A stretch of DNA of 38,943 nt from Desulfosarcinaceae bacterium (lineage in GTDB: Bacteria > Desulfobacterota > Desulfobacteria > Desulfobacterales > Desulfosarcinaceae), in the NCBI GenBank assembly GCA_030066015.1, contig JASJCL010000047.1, positions 1 to 38,943 of the forward strand. Direction: 5' to 3'. Both the position numbers and the translations under genes were made by a program. Below are positions 1 through 7,007 of this stretch, one piece after another. Each line of letters opens with the position of its first letter. Position 1 is the first letter of the stretch. The notes under the pieces were generated by a model. It saw only the letters and a list, made by a program, of their open reading frames with translations. It was not told where the DNA came from and searched no databases.

Positions 1-120
1 CGTGAAAATCTGAAAGTGGCCGAAGCGGGTGAAGGAGGGCACCCCAAGATGGAGCCGGGGGCCGTGGTTTGCCGAGTGGCGCCCTCCTTCACCCGCTTCG
101 GCCACTTTCAGATTTTCACG
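1..120. repeat. 40-bp perfect inverted repeat at the window edge (fold-back)
   Basis: Bases 1-40 are the exact reverse complement of bases 81-120, separated by a 40-base spacer. The right arm lies inside a conserved SelO coding segment. The family normally has Asn-Pro before this point; bases 41-42 (ac) fit the last two bases of that Asn codon, while base 40 does not. The true sequence therefore seems to start at base 41, with 1-40 being a folded-back copy. This is best explained as a contig-end or amplification artefact rather than biology. Confidence 0.85.
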
Positions 121-1098
121 GCCAGGGGAGAGATCGATCTCCTGCGCCGCTTCTTGGACTACACCCTGAAGACCGATTTCCCGGAGCTGCTGCCACCCTC
201 CGGCAAGTTGTCCCGCGACCTCTACCTGGAGTGGTTCGATACGGTCTGCCGGCGGACCATGGAGATGATTGTCCACTGGATGCGGGTGGGGTTCGTCCAT
301 GGGGTTATGAACACCGACAACATGTCGGTGCTGGGGTTGACCATCGACTATGGACCTTACGGATGGCTGGAGGGCTACGACCCCCACTGGACACCCAACA
401 CCACCGACGCCACCGGCCGCCGCTACCGGTTCGGCCACCAGCCCCGCATCGCATTGTGGAATCTGGCCCAACTGGCCGGTGCCATCGCTCCCCTCATCGA
501 CGCCAGTGACCCCCTGGAGAAACGCCTCGGCGAAGCGGTGGATCACTATCAGCGTCGTTGGGAGGCGATGATGGCGGCCAAATTGGGACTGGCCACCTTT
601 CGACCCGTCAGCGACATGCCCCTGGTGACGGAGATGCTCAACCTCCTGGCCGTCGTCGAGACCGACATGACCATCTTCTTTCGACGCCTGGCCAGGGTGG
701 CCCTGCCATCACCGGAGACGGGTGGCGCTCAAACGAATGCCATCCCGGACCTCCTCCTGGACGCCTACTACCAACCCGATCAGGTGACGGGCGCCTATCG
801 CAAACGTCTACACGATTGGTTGCGAGCCTACGCCCGGAGGGTTCAAGAGGAGGGGGTTGACGAGGAGGCGCGACGGCGGGGAATGCACCGGGTCAATCCC
901 AAATATGTGCTGCGCAATTACCTCGCCCAGGAAGCCATCGATCTGGCGGAGGCGGGGGATTTCAGCCGTGTGGATACACTCCTGGAACTCCTGCGGCACC
1001 CCTATCACAGCCAGCCGGAGATGGAACGCTTCGCCGCCCGGCGACCCGAGTGGGCCCGTCACCGACCAGGCTGCTCGATGCTCTCGTGCAGCTCCTAG
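40..1098 (+). CDS. selO: SelO (YdiU) protein adenylyltransferase, 3' part only
   Basis: This is the C-terminal two thirds of SelO, a pseudokinase-fold enzyme that transfers AMP from ATP to Ser/Thr/Tyr of protein substrates and is linked to redox stress. The recognisable blocks are EPGAVVCRVAPSFTRFG near the left edge, the hallmark HGVMNTDNMSVLGLTIDYGP segment carrying active-site Asn/Asp residues, and the C-terminal tail RPEWARH...CSMLSCSS. In eukaryotic homologues the penultimate Cys region holds selenocysteine; here it is an ordinary TGC. About 353 codons are present against roughly 480-530 for complete bacterial proteins. The 5' part is lost beyond the window, and the first codons in the raw sequence are the fold-back copy. 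The gene is convergent with the next one. Confidence 0.93.
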   Translation, partial: HPKMEPGAVVCRVAPSFTRFGHFQIFTARGEIDLLRRFLDYTLKTDFPELLPPSGKLSRDLYLEWFDTVCRRTMEMIVHWMRVGFVHGVMNTDNMSVLGLTIDYGPYGWLEGYDPHWTPNTTDATGRRYRFGHQPRIALWNLAQLAGAIAPLIDASDPLEKRLGEAVDHYQRRWEAMMAAKLGLATFRPVSDMPLVTEMLNLLAVVETDMTIFFRRLARVALPSPETGGAQTNAIPDLLLDAYYQPDQVTGAYRKRLHDWLRAYARRVQEEGVDEEARRRGMHRVNPKYVLRNYLAQEAIDLAEAGDFSRVDTLLELLRHPYHSQPEMERFAARRPEWARHRPGCSMLSCSS

Positions 1099-1151
1099 CG
1101 CCCCATCGCTGCGCGGATGCCATGGCGCCCGGGCAGGTGGTGAACACGGCG

Positions 1152-1182
1152 GGAACCCCTATTACGGTTTTTCAGGGGTACC
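1152..1182. terminator. hairpin between convergent genes, possible terminator
   Basis: A 9-bp stem with one mismatch (1152-1160 pairs with 1174-1182, loop 13) lies between the end of selO and the end of the converging gene at 1197. A run of five T lies in the loop, not after the stem, so it lacks the classic intrinsic-terminator tail. Position, not structure, is the main argument. Confidence 0.25.
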
Positions 1183-1196
1183 CATCTTGCGTCCGG

Positions 1197-1772
1197 TTAA
1201 TAGCCGTGAGACTGGCGGCTGTTTTTCAGGGATCGAGACAACAGGCGGATATTGCGCTTGCGGGTTTCGGTGTCGGCTTCAAAGGTGGCCACGGTGCGCA
1301 TGGCATCCGAATCGATGCCGGGAATGACGACGATGGGCCGTACCCGCCGAATTCTGCGTTTGAACAGACCGGCGCCGTCGATCTCATCCACCTGCAATAT
1401 GCCCAGTAGGGTGAAGGGCGCCGACGCGGCGGCGAGGAGATCCATCATGGCCGTATCGCATCGAAGCTTATTCAGGAACAGGTCCAGCAGATTGCGGGTC
1501 CAGCGTGAATTGAACACGATTTGGCTGAGTTTCTGCCGGTAACCCTCTAGGCGAAATTTTGGGGCCCGGCGGTTGTTGATGACCGCGACCGCTGAAAAGA
1601 CCAGCACCCGCTCTTTCTCCTCGATGACCTGGTGGTTAAAGCTCAAATAGCGGAGATTTTCGGTTATTTCCGGCAAACCGCTGACAATAAGGACGTCCTT
1701 GATCCGTGCGGTGTCCAGTGGCCCTACCCGTTTCAGCCCATCGAGAAGATCGCGGATGAAGTCTTGGCCCAT
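1197..1772 (-). CDS. conserved-looking hypothetical protein, 191 aa
   Basis: I do not recognise this family. The ATG at 1772 has GGGAGG nine bases upstream. An in-frame TTG at 1778 would sit only three bases from that site, so ATG is preferred. The protein is soluble in appearance, without signal peptide or membrane segment. It is predicted mixed alpha/beta, with a basic patch (KRRIRRVRPIVVIPG) in the last third and a very basic C-terminus. Cys and metal-binding motifs are absent. It may share a strand and transcription direction with the 2135-2602 gene, but 360 bases separate them. Codon choice and the good RBS support a real gene; the function is unknown. Confidence 0.7.
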   Translation of the reverse strand: MGQDFIRDLLDGLKRVGPLDTARIKDVLIVSGLPEITENLRYLSFNHQVIEEKERVLVFSAVAVINNRRAPKFRLEGYRQKLSQIVFNSRWTRNLLDLFLNKLRCDTAMMDLLAAASAPFTLLGILQVDEIDGAGLFKRRIRRVRPIVVIPGIDSDAMRTVATFEADTETRKRNIRLLSRSLKNSRQSHGY

Positions 1773-1778
1773 GAGCAA

Positions 1779-2134
1779 TAACCTCCCATTTCAGGTCATT
1801 CCAAAGAGCGAACTAATCCCACCTTATACACGAAGTCGGAGGATATTTCTATGCTCATGCGCGCGACCGCATCGACGGCGAGTGGCGTTCATGCTGAAGT
1901 GCGGAATCGGCCCAGGGCCGCATCTCCAAGGAAGTAAAAGAGGAGGTGAACGGTTTAGCGGCGCTTCTTGACGGGGAGGAGGTGTCGCGGCTAAGACAAT
2001 TTCCCAGTTAGGGTGAAGGGGGCGCGCTCCCAGCTCCCTCGCCAATGAAGCGGAGCTGTTTCGCTGCGTGCAGATCTGACAGGCGACAACTGCAGCACAT
2101 CCCGACCCTGCAGCTGAATTCAATCCGCCTCAGT
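1779..2134. other. gene-poor stretch with a possible decayed small ORF
   Basis: No convincing gene is seen. On the plus strand a good RBS-like GGAGG precedes an ATG at about 1849, but the frame stops after 28 codons. In another frame bases about 1900-2010 read ISKEVKEEVNGLAALLDGEE and then a stop, which has normal-looking protein composition. Together these could be the frameshifted remains of a gene for a protein of about 50 residues. This is inference only. Confidence 0.3.
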
Positions 2135-2602
2135 TCATGCCGCTATGACGGCATCGTTTCCGGCCGGATCTCCTTTATGCGCTGCTGCCGCGAGGACCTT
2201 TCGAATGGCGTCGTCGATATCCACGGTGCTCGGTATCTGATCGGCTGAATCGGAAAACGCCGCCTTGATGCTCGACCGAACCCTTGAGAGGATGCGATCG
2301 GGGTCATCCATTCTTTCAAGGCACCTGAGGTGATCCCGGGCCATGAGTGAGATGGCCTTGGATTCCTGCTGTTGGTGCGTCGGTTTAATGCCCAGAATGG
2401 CTTGTTCCAGCTCTTTGATGCCATGGTTGGCCAAATTCAAGACGACGTACACCTCGTCCAATCGGCCAGTTCCATTGCACTCCTCATCCGTGTATATGAT
2501 ACGCTTCAGGTTCAGATTAACGGTGTCCATGTTCTCAATGAGTTGTTGATGCAATTCCTTAATTCTGCGGACGACCGATCTCTCTGGGGTGCTGGTCTCC
2601 AT
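2135..2602 (-). CDS. hypothetical all-helical protein, 155 aa
   Basis: The ATG at 2602 is preceded by GAGGAGAG at good spacing, so the start is well supported. The product has no signal peptide or transmembrane segment and appears almost entirely helical. It has an acidic N-terminal half with KELHQQLIENMDTVNLNLKR and a second half rich in Ala, Asp and Arg. One Cys pair is scattered with no motif. A TTGACG/TATCTA pair with a short 15-base spacer lies upstream on the minus strand (2744-2718), so a promoter there is possible but poor. I cannot name a family. The gene stands alone between gene-poor stretches. Confidence 0.72.
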   Translation of the reverse strand: METSTPERSVVRRIKELHQQLIENMDTVNLNLKRIIYTDEECNGTGRLDEVYVVLNLANHGIKELEQAILGIKPTHQQQESKAISLMARDHLRCLERMDDPDRILSRVRSSIKAAFSDSADQIPSTVDIDDAIRKVLAAAAHKGDPAGNDAVIAA

Positions 2603-2912
2603 CGTACTCTCCTCGGTAAAGCTAGGGTTGCGTTGACTGCATCACCGGGCTGTTGATGGTGTTCTGTTAAAAAGATCGGTCTTGCCCATAGGAATCTTTA
2701 GCAAGCGAACCGAAATCTAGATAATTTTGGCCGGTTGGCGTCAAATGCGCTTCTATTGATCCATCCCGCAACCGAACCGTCGCGAAGACCATTGCCGCTG
2801 GAACGCGTTGGCTGCGACATCAATTGGCGCATCCCCATATGGACAGCGAAGGTCAATCGGAACAACTGAACGCCCCCTACGCCGATCGATCTTCACAGCA
2901 GGCGGATTTCGT

Positions 2913-3119
2913 ATGCATCCCATCAGAGAAGACCTTAAAGAGATCGTCCATCAGGATACGCGATACCTTCGCTCGGCGCTCACTAAAATACTGCAGGCGA
3001 TCCTCACCGCCATTAGCAGCATGATGGAGAACTTGGACGACAAGTTGGTATTCTGGTCGAGTAAAGCGACTGGGTTACAGAGCAAGCGTCGGAAAAAGCC
3101 TGGCAAGGGAAAACGATGA
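2913..3119 (+). CDS. doubtful small basic protein, 68 aa
   Basis: An open frame runs from a TTG at 2808, but the first ATG is at 2913, giving MHPIREDLKEIVHQDTRYLR and ending in a strongly basic tail (KRRKKPGKGKR). The helical middle and Lys-rich end look like protein rather than chance. The RBS is weak (AGGCGG) and no family is recognised. It runs divergently from the 2135-2602 gene. It could be a small nucleic-acid-binding protein or simply an unexpressed frame. Confidence 0.35.
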   Translation: MHPIREDLKEIVHQDTRYLRSALTKILQAILTAISSMMENLDDKLVFWSSKATGLQSKRRKKPGKGKR

Positions 3120-3504
3120 GCCGAATGGCCGCTTCCGAGCCGTCCATATCTCTGCTAGACCCGCATCGATCGCAAAATTGCGGTGAAGCAGGGTTGAATA
3201 GCCCTTGCTTCGTGTGTGTTCCACGGTAAGGGGATAGATGACGATCCGGTAATTGCGGTGTCATTTTTCGGTAAGCATTGGATGGTATGGTCACACCATC
3301 AGCCGGAACCGCTGGCGGTCCGCTCATGGTACCCGCATCTGCGTTCCGCTGCCATATCACTTCATCTCTCTCTCCTCCTCGCCGGGCCGCCTTTTGGCGG
3401 CCCGGTGTCTGTTAGATTCCGATAGATTCCGAGAATAGAAAGCGGCGGGCGTCACTGTCCTGGGCAACATTGGCGTGTGCTTCATTGCTGCAGACATGAC
3501 CCCG
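3120..3504. other. gene-poor stretch
   Basis: No gene is supported here. Visible structure is limited to the hairpin at 3382-3405 and, just after it, a direct 10-base duplication (tagattccga twice, 3412-3431). Confidence 0.4.
3382..3405 (+). terminator. strong GC hairpin with TTTT loop, possible terminator
   Basis: A perfect 10-bp stem (3382-3391 with 3396-3405, all G/C) closes a TTTT loop. No T run follows on either strand, so it is not a canonical intrinsic terminator. It lies between the small plus-strand ORF ending at 3119 and the minus-strand lysE-type gene ending at 3505, a sensible site for a transcription stop or an mRNA end-protecting hairpin. Confidence 0.4.
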
Positions 3505-4110
3505 TCAGAATGGGGCCGACAATCCCGATAGGGAGAGCGCCGTGTAGACCAGGAGCAGCGCCAGGACGGCGTTCACCGATCTTCGGAATACCACCCGCTT
3601 GAGGTGGCTTCTGATGACGGCTCCGCACAGCGCCCAGGTGGAGGTGGCGGCAAAGGCGGTCATGGCGAAGAGAACGGCATGCAGCGTCAATAATCCGATC
3701 TGTCCGGCGATGGTGGCCAGAAAGCTCGCGTAGAGGGTCAATCCATAGACGGCCACCTTCGGATTGATCAACTGCAGGACAAAGCCTTTGGCGAAGGCTG
3801 TCGCGCTCGCCCCCTTCCCGCTGAAACCATAGTCGGCTTTCAGCGTGCCCATGGCCAACCAGAGAATGTACGCCGTCCCAATCCAGCGCAGATAGCGTTC
3901 GGCGAACGGCATGACACTCAACAAAGTGCTGGACAGGTAGGCGCAGGCAAGCATGACGAGGAAGAAACCAGATGCGATTCCAACCAGATAGCCAAGCGAG
4001 CGCCGGTAGCCATACGCCATCCCCATGGACGCGCTGGAGATATTGTTGGGGCCTGGAGTGAAGGTGGTCACCAGGACAAATGAAACGAGGGGGATCACGT
4101 CGATGGCCAC
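3505..4110 (-). CDS. LysE/RhtB-family amino-acid exporter
   Basis: This is a 201-residue inner-membrane exporter of the LysE/RhtB superfamily, which expels amino acids or related small molecules using the proton gradient. The diagnostic N-terminal motif FTPGPNN is present in the first membrane segment (residues about 16-22), followed by the typical five to six hydrophobic helices, NPKV in the middle, and a short C-terminus. The start is GTG at 4110 with AGAGG six bases upstream. A near-consensus promoter lies just before it. It diverges from an XRE-cupin regulator that is a plausible controller of its expression. The substrate cannot be told from sequence. Confidence 0.9.
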   Translation of the reverse strand: MAIDVIPLVSFVLVTTFTPGPNNISSASMGMAYGYRRSLGYLVGIASGFFLVMLACAYLSSTLLSVMPFAERYLRWIGTAYILWLAMGTLKADYGFSGKGASATAFAKGFVLQLINPKVAVYGLTLYASFLATIAGQIGLLTLHAVLFAMTAFAATSTWALCGAVIRSHLKRVVFRRSVNAVLALLLVYTALSLSGLSAPF

Positions 4111-4120
4111 AAGGCACCTC

Positions 4121-4149
4121 TTGCATTTATGGAATAGTTGCCGTACAAT
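4121..4149 (+). promoter_or_regulatory. sigma-70-type promoter for the XRE-cupin gene
   Basis: TTGCAT (4121-4126), a 17-base spacer, and TACAAT (4144-4149) read rightward, giving a start near 4156 and a leader of about 55 bases before the ATG at 4211. It sits inside the leader of the opposing LysE-type transcript, so the two promoters face each other. Confidence 0.5.
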
Positions 4150-4169
4150 TTAACATCTCTCTGAGCGCT

Positions 4170-4198
4170 ATATTAACCATAAATCAATATATTGTCAA
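4170..4198 (-). promoter_or_regulatory. sigma-70-type promoter for the LysE-type gene
   Basis: On the minus strand TTGACA (4198-4193), a 17-base spacer, then TAATAT (4175-4170) gives a perfect -35 and a 5/6 -10. Transcription would start near 4163, leaving a leader of about 50 bases before the GTG at 4110. It is one of the best promoter matches in the window and lies just ahead of the regulator's ATG at 4211. Confidence 0.7.
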
Positions 4199-4210
4199 AT
4201 TGAGTGTTAT

Positions 4211-4765
4211 ATGAATCAGTCCGTCGATGCCATCTCCACCAATCTGAGAACGATTCGTGACGCCCGGAACCTCAGCCTGGATCAACTCTCCGATCTCACT
4301 GGCGTGAGCAAGAGCATGCTGCGGCAAATCGAAACCGGCAAGTCCAGCCCAACCATCGCCACCATCTGGAAGATCGCCAATGGGTTGCGGGTCTCCTTCA
4401 CCGCCTTGCTGCGCAAACCCGAAGTGACGGCAGAAGTGCGCCCCTTTACGGCAGAGTCGCCGCTGACGGCCCAAGGCGAGCAGTATCGTCTCTACCCGCT
4501 GATTCCCTTCGACCCCCAGCAATCCTTCGAGACCTACTATGTGGAGATCGATCCAGGCACGGTTTTTCAGGGAGAACCGCACCAAGGCAATACCTTCGAG
4601 TATCTGTTTGTCATGACGGGAAAGCTGAAAATCACGGTAGGGGAGAAGGCTTTCGAGGTGCGTGCCGGCGAATTCCTCCAGTTTCAGGCCAATCTCCCCC
4701 ACGAATACCGCTGCCTGGGGAAGAAAACGGCCTCGGGCATCATGCAGATCAGTTATCTCCAATAG
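4211..4765 (+). CDS. XRE-family regulator with C-terminal cupin domain
   Basis: This 184-residue transcription factor has an N-terminal lambda-repressor-like helix-turn-helix (residues about 10-65; LSLDQLSDLTGVSKSMLRQI is the classic recognition block) and a C-terminal cupin_2 beta-barrel (about 105-184) with GNTFEYLFVMTGKL and the AGEFLQFQANLPHEY turn. This arrangement is common in regulators of amino-acid, polyamine or sugar metabolism, where the cupin senses the ligand. It diverges from the LysE-type exporter and is followed 17 bases later by a [4Fe-4S] protein, so it probably controls both. The RBS is weak (GAGTG), consistent with low expression. Confidence 0.92.
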   Translation: MNQSVDAISTNLRTIRDARNLSLDQLSDLTGVSKSMLRQIETGKSSPTIATIWKIANGLRVSFTALLRKPEVTAEVRPFTAESPLTAQGEQYRLYPLIPFDPQQSFETYYVEIDPGTVFQGEPHQGNTFEYLFVMTGKLKITVGEKAFEVRAGEFLQFQANLPHEYRCLGKKTASGIMQISYLQ

Positions 4766-4782
4766 CAGGGGAGGCGAACACG

Positions 4783-5697
4783 ATGGCACCAGCAACCAAT
4801 TGCGGTAAGAAATGGGTTCAGGAGTTGATTCAGGATTTCATTGCGGATTCTCCGGAGAACAGGCTGCACACCGAAGATGACGAGGTGACCTGGGAAGGCG
4901 CCTTGGTGGGCTTTGCGGCCGGTCACGATCCCATCTGGCAGCAATATAAAGAGTATGTCGGGGCCTTCCATTGGACGCCCTGGGAGCTCTTCAATCAACA
5001 CCGACCGGAAACGAATGTGGGCGCCGCTCAATTGACCGTCATCTCCTGGATCCTGCCCCAACGGCGGTTCGTTCGTACCTCCAATCGACAGGCAACGCAG
5101 TACCCCTCCGAGGCCTGGGCCCGCACCCGTATCTATGGCGAGGCCTTCAACACCGCCCTGCGCCGTCACCTGGTCGACTGCCTGGAGCGCGCGGGGCATC
5201 CGGCTGTCGCCCCCATGCTGGTGCCCAATTGGACCGTCGTTCAATCCCAGCGCTTCTCCTATGCTTCCTCATGGTCCGAACGCCATGCGGCCCATGCGGC
5301 CGGTCTCGGGACTTTCGGCCTCTGCGACGGGTTGATCACCGCCAGCGGCAAGGCGATGCGCGCCGGATCGGTGGTGGCGAATCTGACGCTCGAAGCGACC
5401 CCGAGACCCTACGCTACGCATCGGGCCTATTGTCTATTCTTTGCGGAGGGAACCTGCGGCAAGTGCATTGAACGCTGTCCGGTTGGGGCCATCTCCAAGG
5501 CCGGCCATGACAAGGAGCGCTGCCGGCAGCACCTGGCCCGTACACGCAGATATGTGGCGGAGACCTATCATTTTGAAGGGTATGGCTGCGGCCTCTGCCA
5601 GGTGGGAATTCCCTGTGAGGCACGGATCCCCGTCAAGGCGGCAAGAGACGCCCTGGCGCGCGGAGAGCTGCCGCCCCCGCCACCGCCTCTGGCGTGA
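4783..5697 (+). CDS. QueG-like double [4Fe-4S] protein
   Basis: This 304-residue protein resembles the reductase part of epoxyqueuosine reductase and related corrinoid/ferredoxin proteins. Two iron-sulphur motifs are visible near the C-terminus: CGKC-x3-CP at residues 225-233 and CGLC...C at 269-278, with a further Cys at 217. The segment around residues 160-190 (FSYASSWSERHAAHAAGLGTFG) matches the QueG-type block just before the clusters. Genuine QueG proteins are longer and carry a C-terminal HEAT-like tRNA-binding region, absent here; the chain ends in a Pro-rich tail. A tRNA role is therefore doubtful, and a redox partner for a metabolite handled with the upstream regulator and exporter is more likely. 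It is cotranscribed with the XRE-cupin gene. A 6-bp hairpin stem (5692-5697/5706-5711) overlaps its stop codon. Confidence 0.82.
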   Translation: MAPATNCGKKWVQELIQDFIADSPENRLHTEDDEVTWEGALVGFAAGHDPIWQQYKEYVGAFHWTPWELFNQHRPETNVGAAQLTVISWILPQRRFVRTSNRQATQYPSEAWARTRIYGEAFNTALRRHLVDCLERAGHPAVAPMLVPNWTVVQSQRFSYASSWSERHAAHAAGLGTFGLCDGLITASGKAMRAGSVVANLTLEATPRPYATHRAYCLFFAEGTCGKCIERCPVGAISKAGHDKERCRQHLARTRRYVAETYHFEGYGCGLCQVGIPCEARIPVKAARDALARGELPPPPPPLA

Positions 5698-5963
5698 GAA
5701 GTACTTCACGCGCTTCACTGGTATGGCGCGGGAAGCACTCCGCAACGGCCCATCACCGGTTGGGTGAGGATACATTTCGCGATGCGTCGCTGTTGCAAGC
5801 GTCCCCAACGCTGACCCCCCTTTCCGATGCTTGAGATAACCGACGTTGATCCAACATGGCCCGATCTGCGTCCGAAATGCCATCCGGTCTATTTGCAGCT
5901 TTGGACGGATTCGCATGGGGCGGGAGAGACACTGCTACAAGATCCGCAGCGGGTTTCTGGCGG

Positions 5964-7007
5964 CTAGCGTCTGCTGGCGTCGCTCATCTGCCGCAATTGA
6001 CGGGAGGTTCGGGCCAGTTCAATCAACAGCTGCTCCATCTCCTGTTGATAGGCCTGCGCGGGAAGGTCTGCCTTGCGGTGTCGCAATAGGAGTACGGATC
6101 GCTCCAGTTCTCGGATCTTCGCATTGAGCGTCAGTGCCGATCCTGCGTCACCGGGCGGCAAGGCTGCCGGTGCGGTGACGAGAGGATCGATATAGGCGAC
6201 CTGGGCGAGGCGCCCATCCGCCTGGCCGGGACCCGGGTCGAGGCTGAAGATACCGTCTCCGTTGTCTTCCAGCGCGGCATGTTCGGTAGGGATGCGATTC
6301 TGGTCGGCATACCATCCCTTGACCTTGGTGGCGGCAAAGTGAAACGCTTCCCATATGGAGACCCGCCGGTTCTTATCCCTATCTCCGGCATGGTCATCCA
6401 GCGCGGCGATGAAGTATTGGGCAAATATGGTATTGTATTTTTCGGCCCTGGACCGAGTGGCGGAAACCAGCACCCGCCCAGGTCCGATCAGGGCCTTGCA
6501 GAAGGGCAGACTTGAACTGGCAGCGTTTACGACGACGATATCCTGCGCGGAAAAGTGCCGGAGCATCACGGCGAATTCGCGACCGCTGATGTCCGGTCCG
6601 CTTAAAACGAATTTGGCGTCTGCCGCATCGCTGGTTCCATGACCGATGAGAAAGAAGAACAGCTGATCACCGGGGTGCAGCGCATCTCTGAGGGCCTCCA
6701 TCTTTTCATAAAGGATGTCCCGCCGGCTGGCGCCGGAGATTCTTCCATCCTCCGAATCGGTTGATCGATTCATCAAGAGGATAATATGGTCACGGCGGTA
6801 GCCGTAATCCTCGGTTAGAATTGTGTACAGCTGAAAACACCAGCGGCGGATTTGATCCCCATAGGCTTTTTCGGGGGACGCACCGGCCAGAATTACCATA
6901 TAGGTCCGCGTGGCGGGAGTGGGAAGAAAATAGTCCCGCGATTGCGCTGATGCCGCGACGGCAAAGAAAAGACAGATGCCCAGTACAATCGCTCGATGAG
7001 GTCTCAT
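5964..7007 (-). CDS. exported caspase/legumain-fold (C13-like) protein lacking the expected Cys
   Basis: The ATG at 7007 overlaps the TGA of the preceding vWA gene by four bases, giving 347 residues. An N-terminal signal peptide (AVAASA at residues 16-21) predicts export. The fold is that of clan CD cysteine peptidases: a beta-strand plus IGHG with His123, and a following strand IVVVNAASSS at about 157-166 where the nucleophilic Cys should stand. There is none; the nearest Cys is 170. The HG dyad half is kept, so the protein looks like a pseudo-protease or uses another residue. An EF-hand-like acidic segment (LEDNGDGIF) and a C-terminal helical region (about 290-347) follow. It is the last gene of the MoxR operon, so it probably works in or on the same periplasmic complex. 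Confidence 0.78.
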   Translation of the reverse strand: MRPHRAIVLGICLFFAVAASAQSRDYFLPTPATRTYMVILAGASPEKAYGDQIRRWCFQLYTILTEDYGYRRDHIILLMNRSTDSEDGRISGASRRDILYEKMEALRDALHPGDQLFFFLIGHGTSDAADAKFVLSGPDISGREFAVMLRHFSAQDIVVVNAASSSLPFCKALIGPGRVLVSATRSRAEKYNTIFAQYFIAALDDHAGDRDKNRRVSIWEAFHFAATKVKGWYADQNRIPTEHAALEDNGDGIFSLDPGPGQADGRLAQVAYIDPLVTAPAALPPGDAGSALTLNAKIRELERSVLLLRHRKADLPAQAYQQEMEQLLIELARTSRQLRQMSDASRR

